From positions 6,565,302 through 6,629,301 of the forward strand of contig JAESIW010000137.1 of NCBI GenBank assembly GCA_016802295.1: DNA of 64,000 nucleotides, read 5' to 3'. Under the pieces are notes generated by a model. It was not told the origin of the DNA. It saw only the letters and a list, made by a program, of their open reading frames with translations, and searched no databases. A program made the translations under genes and the position numbers. Source of the stretch: Brachionus rotundiformis (Eukaryota; Rotifera; Eurotatoria; Ploima; Brachionidae). Shown here piece after piece: positions 56,590-64,000 of the stretch (positions are counted from its first letter, which is position 1; every line of letters starts with the position of its first letter).

Positions 56590-58941
56590 ATGTCTAATTT
56601 GCACAAAAAAGTCCTAACTGGTAATCCAGGCATTGGCGGTCTTCCTCCACGTGCACCCCACGACCATTCAAAAAGGCCCAAGAACAAACGAGATTACACG
56701 CCTTTGCCATGGACGGGCTATTTCGATCGCTCAGTGGACATTGAGACTGCTCAAGGCAAAAACAAGTTTAAGGTGTACATCAAGGGAAGCACTGGTCCGG
56801 TGATATTTCTCCTGCATGGTGGGGGATTTTCGGCTCTCACCTGGAGTTTGCTATCTTCAGTATTAACTAGTCAAATTGAATGCCAGTGTTACGGGTTGGA
56901 CATACGTGGACATGGTGACACTCATACTGAGAACGACGAGGACTTGTCAATTGAAACAATGTCCAGGTCAGTGGTCTCAAAAAAATAATGATGATTAATT
57001 ATAAAAAATTGAATAGGCCAATAATTAACTCTTAAGCCATTCATTAGAAATGAACTAAATATTTATTAATTAGAGTTAAATATAATTAAATTTTTAATTT
57101 TATTCAAAATATTTCAAAATGTCTTTTGGGCTCTTTTTTGCCAAAATGACACCATATTTTTGATAAAAAGTTCTTTATTCCTAGAATTGTTGATTCGAGC
57201 CTTCAACAAATTAATTTAGGTTCGAATCTACCATTCTACAATCTCATCTATAGATTGAACTGTATTTTTCATGTTGGTATCTGATAATGAGCTTAAATTG
57301 AAAAAAATCCTCTTAAAATGCTAATTAAATATTTAAAAAAGTAGCTCTATCATCATTTTCTTTGGTTTTCCTGAATTTTGAACATTTTTAAGCCATTCTA
57401 TTTGCTCAATCAAGTGTACCAGCTCTTTTACACCAAGTTTTTCTAGTTAACCTATGTTTTATCAAAAATCTTTATTTTAGTTATTGAACGTTCTGAAGTT
57501 CTTAAAAAGGAGTTAAGTGATAAATGAAAGATTTGTAAGCATCTCGAAACTTCAGAGTTACATGACAAGTATAATTCTTCCTTATATTTGAGCATTAGTT
57601 GAGGCTGTGAAGTTCCTCTCTATAGGATCGTTTCAATTCAGAAAAACTTGAATAATTTTTTTACTATAAGGAATAATTTAGTTCTGTAAAATGCTTGATC
57701 TTAAAGCATATTTGCTTAATGCAATGAAATAACTCTGCGAGGTTTCTGCATTTTGCACACAATCAAAAAGTATTCTCAAAAACTATCTGACTGACAGAAA
57801 CTTAACAACCCTGTATTAGTTTAAGAAAATGAAATAGTAATAATTCAATGTAAAACATAACTTAGACTAAAAAAATTATTTGAAATGAGCACATTTTTTC
57901 GACCTTGACCTTTAAGACAAACAGCTTCTTCTATTATTTTTGTGAATGGCTATTTTAAAAATATTCTGTCATGTCAAGGTCATTTGAAATTAAAATTCCA
58001 ATTTTGCTCCCAGTCATCTGATTTGCTCATTGCCAATTTAAAATTAATTTTAAAGAGACGTTAAAGAAGTGATTGAGACTATTTGGAGAGATGATTGTCC
58101 ACCAATTGTTCTAGTTGGTCACTCGATGGGCGGAGCTCTGGCTGTGCACGTGTCTCATGCAGGTTATGTCAAAAATTTGGCAGCACTGGTGGTCATAGAT
58201 GTGGTTGAGGGCAGTGCAATGGAAGCCTTGAGCGGAATGCAGACATTCCTACAAGGCCGGCCTAAATTTTTCAATTCAGTCGAACAAGCCATCGAATACA
58301 AGTGAGAGATAGCTGTCATTTAAAATTGTCTTAATGCTTTAATGACTTAAGTGTACGCATAGGTGCCATAAGAAACGTGGAGTCAGCTCGCGTGTCCATA
58401 GTCGGCCAGCTGAAGAAAGTGGCCAGGACTTCTGAAGTGGCAGAGACAGATGTACTAGTTGGCAGCCAATCTCACGAGGTTATGAACACAGAAATTCTGG
58501 AAGAAGATGAAGAAAGTGAGAGTGCTGGTGTGGCGCGTGAGCCAGAGGTGCACGAGTTTGCCCGACCAGACTCGGTAAGATTAAACTAAAGAAAGAAACC
58601 ATTTTTAATTTGACCAATGTAAGTCTGAGCGGTACGAGTGGAGAATAGACTTGGCCAAGACAGAAAAGTTCTGGAAGGACTGGTTCAGAGGCTTGTCTTC
58701 CATGTTCTTGAATGTTCATGTACCAAAGTTGCTATTGCTCGCTGGCGTGGACAGACTGGACAAGGATTTGATGGTCGGTCAGATGCAGGGAAAATTTCAA
58801 ATGCAAATCCTGCCTCTTTGTGGACACGCGGTCCACGAAGACGCTCCAGATGAAGTTGCTGACGCGCTGGCTAATTTCATTTTGAGGCACAAATTTACCA
58901 ACGCTCTAGACGAGATCAAACCTCCAAGACTCTCATGTTAA
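56590..58941 (+). CDS. PPME1: Protein phosphatase methylesterase 1
   Basis: Exons 56590-56966, 58056-58301, 58352-58574 and 58624-58941 join in frame to 387 aa, the family length. It is an alpha/beta hydrolase that removes the C-terminal methyl ester of the PP2A catalytic subunit. Seen: LLHGGGFSALTWSL (oxyanion region), GLDIRGHG, nucleophile motif VLVGHSMGGALA (Ser149), VVIDVVEG with the catalytic Asp, and CGHAVHEDAPDEVA with the catalytic His. The acidic insert (EILEEDEESES) corresponds to the variable loop. The exon 3 acceptor at 58351 was chosen over a nearby AG that would cause a stop. The first intron (1089 nt) holds a MITE relative and other repeats. Confidence 0.96.
57486..57990. repeat. 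Repeat cluster in PPME1 intron 1
   Basis: 57486-57600 matches parts of 29380-29440 and 63110-63125. 57603-57815 is a damaged relative of the MITE at 46874. 57895-57990 matches 63500-63600 (TCAAGGTCATTT block). Confidence 0.6.
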
Positions 58942-60626
58942 ATTAATTTCTCTATACATCATTTAGAATGACTCAATTTTTACTCATTTAATTTTTTACA
59001 ATTTTAAATTAATAAAAACTAATAATATTTATTTAATTAGAGTTAATAAAGTAATTTAGACTTTTTATAATCAATTTCTTAATTCTCTTTTTAATTATAA
59101 ATATTAATTTCGAGAATAATACTTTTTTCATTAAGAAAAGATCATACAATAGGTTTTTGACCAATTTATATCAACCTTGTTAAAATAACACCAATCACTA
59201 TTTTGATTAAGTCACTAAGTCTGATGCACACAGAAATGACCTAAATGAAAACTAAAACTGGACCAAAAGATAGCTTATTAATCTAAATAAAGGTAAGTTC
59301 AAAGTTTTACACGTCATTAATCAACGGTCCTCGTAATGAATACAACATAATCAGTACCAAACAAGAGAAAGACTTAGGTATCACTATATCTGAAGGCTTA
59401 AAGTGATCAACTAGCATTAATTCTTCAATTAAAAAAGCGAATAATGTTCTTGGAATGATAAAACGATCATTCTAATTTCACAATAAGGTCAATTTGTCAG
59501 ACCTCATTTTTAGTATGGAGTTACAATTTGGAAACCTTAGTTGAAGAAAGACAAAAAGACAAAAACGCAATTAAGATCACATGAATTCCAGATAGAAAAA
59601 GAGGGCATTAAGCGTTCGGAATAATCTACCAAAAGAAGAAGTCCAATCAAATGGGGCATTAGGAAATTTGGAACAGAAAACAAAAACAAAATATCAAAAA
59701 TGCCAAAGCTCAAGTTCAGAAGCAGTAAATTATATTCCGTGAATTGAAGCACTTGGTACATCCTTTGTACCACCAATATTATGATTCTGCAAAACTCTGC
59801 AATAAGTCTGCGTAACTCAAAACAAAAGGATGTACCAGGTGTTTCAACTTAGAGAGTATGATTTGCTTCTTCTGAACTTGAGCTTTGGCATTTTTGATAT
59901 TTTGTTTTTGTTTTCAAAAACAAGTGTAAGAATCTGAAAATGAACACAATAATCACCTTAAAGCTGCCTTACTGATGCTCTATAATGCAGATAACTTGCA
60001 TGCGAAAATTTAAATTCAAATATTTATTTATTTATTTTAATATTTTAATTATGAATTTCTTTAAATATATTAATATTCTGAAAATAAGAATAATGAATGA
60101 CATTATAATTAATTTGTAATAGTGTTTAATTAATTTTTTGCCAATAATTATTATTATTCAAAAAGATTAAGGAAAGATACGAAAGCCAGAGCTTTATTAC
60201 AGCCATTTCAAATCGTTTTAAAGTTTTGAAATGTACTAACATTTTGTTTTGAGTTTTTGAGATAAAATGTGTATGTAAAAAACACTTAAATGCCATAAGT
60301 TAAAAACTGATAGCATTTAAGGAGACTTATATAGCAGTTAATTGACACCCTTTTTGACCACTCCTCCTACTATTTATAATGCTATAAAAGATGAGACTTT
60401 TTTTCTGCAGATTTTCACTATAATAATTAATGTAGCATAAAAAGCTACAGCAAGCGAGCTTGTGACTTACTCGGAAGCCATCTATGGTAGCTAATCGCGC
60501 AAAAATCGAGAGATAAATTAAGGAACTACAATGAAAGTAACATAGACGAAACTGACATCAATTTATTGAGACTTTACATATATTACATAAGATTATACAG
60601 AACATTACAGATAAATAAAAAGATAA
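58942..60626. repeat. Intergenic repeats: LINE fragment and MITE copy
   Basis: 59125-59215 repeats 10400-10500. 59290-59560 (+) reads NIISTKQEKDLGITISEGLK then SSIKKANNVLGMIKRSF, a LINE thumb fragment with stops. 59655-59916 is a second, right-truncated copy of the foldback MITE at 20588. 59940-60626 shows no feature. Confidence 0.65.
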
Positions 60627-60635
60627 ATAGAAAAT

Positions 60636-61277
60636 GGCTCCGTATCAAAACAGCAATTATCAAAATAGCTATTATTAAAACCGCTAATTTTTTTTTAGCT
60701 ATTTTTTTCCGCTAATTGTTAAATTAAATTTGCAATTATCAAAATAGCTACAAACAAAAGTTTCAAAAAATCTTTCAATTAAATAAAAATTTTATTGTGA
60801 TTTATTTTATTAGTAATAAGTAAATGATAATTGATAATTTTTCTAATAATTAAGAGTATGTTGAATAAACATCCATTGGTCTATTCTTTGGTATATTCGC
60901 TAATAAAGGAACAAAAAAGAACAGAAAATGAACTTGTTAGATTAAAAACTGGAGTAATTTATAAAAGAAAGCCAAAATATTTATTGCTAGACGAACGTAT
61001 CCAAAATATAATCAAAGAATATGATTCGTTCGATAAAGAAAAAACTTTAATTAGTTTATTTTTAAAATATTAATATTAGGGATGATTTTTATGATTTTTA
61101 TTGGATTTTTATTTAATTTGACTAAAAAAATAAATTAGCTATTTTAATTTAATTAATTTTTGTTTATAGCTATTTTTAATTGGCATTTAGCGATATTTAA
61201 TTTAGCCAATTTGATTAAAATAAAAATCTCAGGTAAATTTTTAGCTATTTCGATAATTGCTATTTTAATACGCTCCC
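60636..61277. mobile_element. MULE-type DNA transposon, internally reduced, with 9-bp target duplication
   Basis: Left end GGCTCCGTATCAAAACAGCA and right end (reverse complement) GGGAGCGTATTAAAATAGCA pair for about 36 bp with a few mismatches. ATAGAAAAT is duplicated exactly at 60627-60635 and 61278-61286. The 642-bp element carries one short ORF (60831-61073) and no transposase core. Nine-bp duplications are the norm for MULEs. Confidence 0.88.
60858..61073 (+). CDS. C-terminal tail of a FLYWCH/MULE-associated protein
   Basis: Open frame of about 72 codons from the ATG at 60858 (an upstream non-ATG start is also open): MLNKHPLVYSLVYSLIKEQK, ELVRLKTGV, LLLDERIQNIIKEYDS, LISLFL. This arrangement resembles the helical tail that follows the core of FLYWCH-bearing MULE proteins. 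It lies wholly within the TIR-bounded element, so it is a transposon gene relic, not a host gene. Function as a short protein is unknown. Confidence 0.55.
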   Translation: MLNKHPLVYSLVYSLIKEQKRTENELVRLKTGVIYKRKPKYLLLDERIQNIIKEYDSFDKEKTLISLFLKY

Positions 61278-61286
61278 ATAGAAAAT

Positions 61287-61819
61287 AATTTACAGAGACT
61301 ATGGTTAAAAATTTAAATATAGATAGAAAATTTCGAATATAAAGTTACAAGATTGTATAAAAAGAAAGTTATGTAAATACAACATGCAAATTTGCACATA
61401 CATTTAAATTCTGCATCTCTGCAAAATGCACTTGTACAAAATTTGTCCGAATTTAAATTATGATAAATTTGCAGAGTTATGCCTGAATGTTTTTGAACAG
61501 TAAGAGACAAAATTACCACTTTGACTCATTTTCAAGCTTATGATATAATATTTTAATAAAACATAAACATTAATTAAATTAACATATAAAATAATCATTG
61601 CCGGCACCGATTGATGCCAGAAAAGATTTAAATTGACCAAGTCAGAGTGATTTTGATGGCACGATTTCAGCCCTTTTTAATAAAATTTAATTGACTCTTT
61701 ATTAAATAATTTAATTACAAAAAAGACATAAAATTTGCTGCATGTGCTTTTAATGGAAAACAACAAACTCTAATTAAAAGCACCAATTTTCAAACAAAAA
61801 TCCAAATGCTCATTTCAAA
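61287..61819. other. Intergenic, upstream of the nucleoporin gene
   Basis: 61390-61500 has TGCAAAATGCA-type blocks related to the interior of the MITE at 46874. Otherwise nothing. Confidence 0.4.
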
Positions 61820-64000
61820 ATGGCTCTAAATCTACAAGAAACCGAACTAATCTCAACATTTGACTATGGTATATCACTTGGAGACGTGATCGCAGGTAAG
61901 CAATGACCAAATTTTGCCTAAATATCACCAAAACTAACTTAAATGTGCTCAATTCAGGCTCGGAGAATATCTGGTGCGTCAACTCAAAGGACAACAGTCT
62001 AGCCATCAAAAGCAGCCGCGAGGTCGCACAAACATCGCTGCCCTACCACGACTTTGGCATTTTGTCCCATGTAGGCCAGCGAATATACTTTGGCAAATAA
62101 GAAGTTTAATTTGTTTTGTTTTATAAAGGAAAAATTTAGCATCATCACTGGCACTGACTTTGAATACAACAAACAGAGATACCTGGTCTTGTCCATTGAG
62201 GTATCTGGTCCGAATCAAAGAAACTTGTTGAGCATCTTCAAGCTATCTGTGTCCAAAGTAACATGCTCGTTTCAGGTGCCTTGCAAAGTGACCCACTTAC
62301 AAGTGTTGGTCAAAAATGTTCATTACATTGAGACAAGCAAGAATGCGAGTTTTATTGGCAACTTTGAAGTAAGCTGTCTGGCTGCGTGTGCTGGTGGTGC
62401 TGTTCAGATATTTGACATAACGCCGAGCGAGCTCTACGAGCTGAACTCGAGCGAATGTGAGCCTTTGCAGGTCTACTGGGTGGACAATAGTGATGAGTTG
62501 GTAAACGAGGACATTGACCGCGGAAAACAAATCGCGCTCAACCAGTCCAAGATTTTTGCTTTTTTCATCAATCGCAACTCGTTTAACAAAAATAATTTTG
62601 ACTATGTGATGGCTAATGATCAGGCTACAGCCTCTTTACCAACTGAATTGGTAAAAGTGACCAGTCTTAAGTATGAAAAGCAAATTGATTCAGTTCTAAT
62701 TGGCTTCAACTTTGGCTGTTTTCAAATATGGAGCATGAAAACATTGTCCATTGAGTAAATTATTTTTATCTTGTTATGTTTTATTAAATCAGCTTTATAT
62801 ATTAATTTCATTTATTTAACATAAATTTAATAAGTTCCTCAAGATTATTTTATTATAAATTTTATTTTAGCGACATTTCTAGTATTTTGTTCTCTTATGG
62901 TAGCTTAAATCAAGACCACTGACCAAATTTGGAATGATAAGCTTAGAATTCGTTTAAACACTTTAATATTAATAATTTATTTTATTAAAAAAAAATAAAA
63001 TAAAAAGCCAAAATATAACTAATTAATTGAAATTTAAATAGAAAAAATGTATGTAACCGGTTTATAATAAAACAATATTTAATCTTTAAAAGCTTTATTT
63101 AAATAAATGAACGTTCTGAAGTTCTAAGAATGGAATTCTTATTTATACCTAAATGATCGTGCTATTAACACGAGCTTATAATTAAGACAAGATGTGAGCA
63201 TTGTGGTATTTCATATATGTTGATTTCTGTATTTTTTATCCAGGGTATGTGGAACTGAATTTTTTAATAGCATGTGTTTTTTTTATATTAATTTCTGAGA
63301 ATGAATTTAAACAAGGAAAAGAATAGTCTAAAATTGATCCTAAATTGTGTGAATGATAAGCTTAGTATTTGGTTAAACACTTTCAAATTCAATAAAAGTC
63401 TGATAATGTACTATACAACGGTCTAGGTTTTCGCCATTGGCCTGGGTCCAACATTTTTCAAAAAATAAACTCTCCTTCTTGTTTTGTAACGAACACGCTC
63501 ATTCACCCTTGACCTTTGAGGCAAGCAACTTTTCTTAGCTAAATTTTTATTGGTTATTTTTTTTGAATGTCTAAATGTCAAGGTCATTTAAAACTAAAAT
63601 TCAAATCTTTGTTTCTAATAAAGAACCGATTTAAATAAATAAAAATTTAAGATAAATTTAAAAATAATTATACTAAATTGATGTAGATCGAGTAGTGGCT
63701 ATGGTGAAAATAGCAAGCCAGTGGTGGGATTTTCTCTTCTGCAGCCTCAGAACGATCCCCAAAAGTGTGTCTACTTAATTGTAGCGCATAGTCGATCTCT
63801 TAAAGAAGCTGGTTGCCATGACAAAAAAGCCCAAAAGGAGACGACCAACTTGGACGAGACCAGCGATGAAAATCAATCAAGCAATGAGTTTGAGATTGAT
63901 GACGATGACGATGAGTCCGAGTCAAGCCTTATGCTCATGTACCAGCTTATGTACGACAAATGTGTGAACATATTTCTCAATCAGAACGAGTCGTACATGC
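61820..64000 (+). CDS. AHCTF1: ELYS/AHCTF1-like nucleoporin, N-terminal part (continues past the window)
   Basis: Exons 61820-61895, 61958-62070, 62129-62754 and 63693 to the window edge join in frame. The sequence follows the N-terminal beta-propeller of ELYS: SIFKLSVSKV, VQIFDITPSEL, LPTELVKVTSLKYEKQI, VLIGFNFGCFQIWSMKTL, then GFSLLQPQNDPQKCVYLIVA, the counterpart of the conserved EPENDPR segment. An acidic insert (DDDDDESESS) follows. ELYS seeds nuclear pore assembly on chromatin through the Nup107 complex. The 938-nt intron (62755-63692) carries a dispersed repeat at 63053-63200. Donor at 62071 is chosen because the next exon then reads in frame; a TAA follows otherwise. Confidence 0.78.
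63053..63200. repeat. Dispersed repeat copy (solo-LTR-like)
   Basis: Matches 29216-29350 from the same starting block (GTAACCGGTTTA) through CAAGATGTGAGC. Confidence 0.65.

Noticed and set aside
1..64000. CRISPR arrays, bacterial operons, phage or prophage modules
   Set aside because: Spliceosomal introns, nuclear tRNAs and animal gene families throughout; no regularly spaced identical repeats.

Overview
The window is animal nuclear DNA: strongly AT-rich, with spliceosomal genes split by many very short introns (mostly 34-76 nt), two nuclear tRNA genes, and dense remnants of non-LTR retrotransposons and DNA transposons. The secreted PAN-plus-LamG proteins, the compact introns and the repeat load fit a monogonont rotifer such as Brachionus. 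That placement is inference from memory of such genomes; the window has no rRNA or mitochondrial marker to prove it.

Layout. 1-9.3 kb: LINE debris, then two tandem copies of a secreted PAN/LamG gene (1992-2983 and 8353-9303, both +) enclosing a type II transmembrane serine protease gene (6276-7260, -) that lies inside a large inverted repeat. 11.0-18.4 kb: an 8-exon P4-ATPase of the ATP9/Neo1 type with two candidate first exons and a 578-nt duplication shared by two of its introns. 19.5-20.3 kb: NDUFV2 (complex I). 20.3-24.7 kb: gene-poor, with a foldback MITE. 25.1-26.8 kb: trehalase. 26.8-30.5 kb: transposon ends and a broken FLYWCH gene. 30.6-31.0 kb: tRNA-Glu(CTC) and tRNA-Asp(GTC). 31.1-33.9 kb: 8-exon zinc carboxypeptidase (-). 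35.7-36.3 kb: NDUFB9 (complex I). 37.7-39.0 kb: HROB-like OB-fold gene (-). 40.7-43.6 kb: complete BARD1 with RING, ankyrin repeats and BRCT repeats (-). 45.2-49.3 kb: SOWAH-type ankyrin gene (+). 49.6-50.1 kb: an inverted duplicate of the BARD1 5' end. 52.8-56.4 kb: nostrin (+). 56.6-58.9 kb: PPME1 (+). 60.6-61.3 kb: a small MULE-type element with a 9-bp target duplication. 61.8 kb to the end: 5' part of an ELYS/AHCTF1-like nucleoporin.

The genes are ordinary housekeeping and secretory genes, each with its own role: membrane lipid flipping, respiration, sugar hydrolysis, proteolysis, homologous recombination, endocytic scaffolding, PP2A demethylation and nuclear pore assembly. Two recombination genes (HROB, BARD1) are neighbours, and two complex I genes lie 15 kb apart; no operon logic is implied. 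The most striking material is structural: recent duplications, inverted repeats, and several elements with exact 9-bp target duplications pointing to an active MULE-like transposon system. I found no convincing new multi-gene system.
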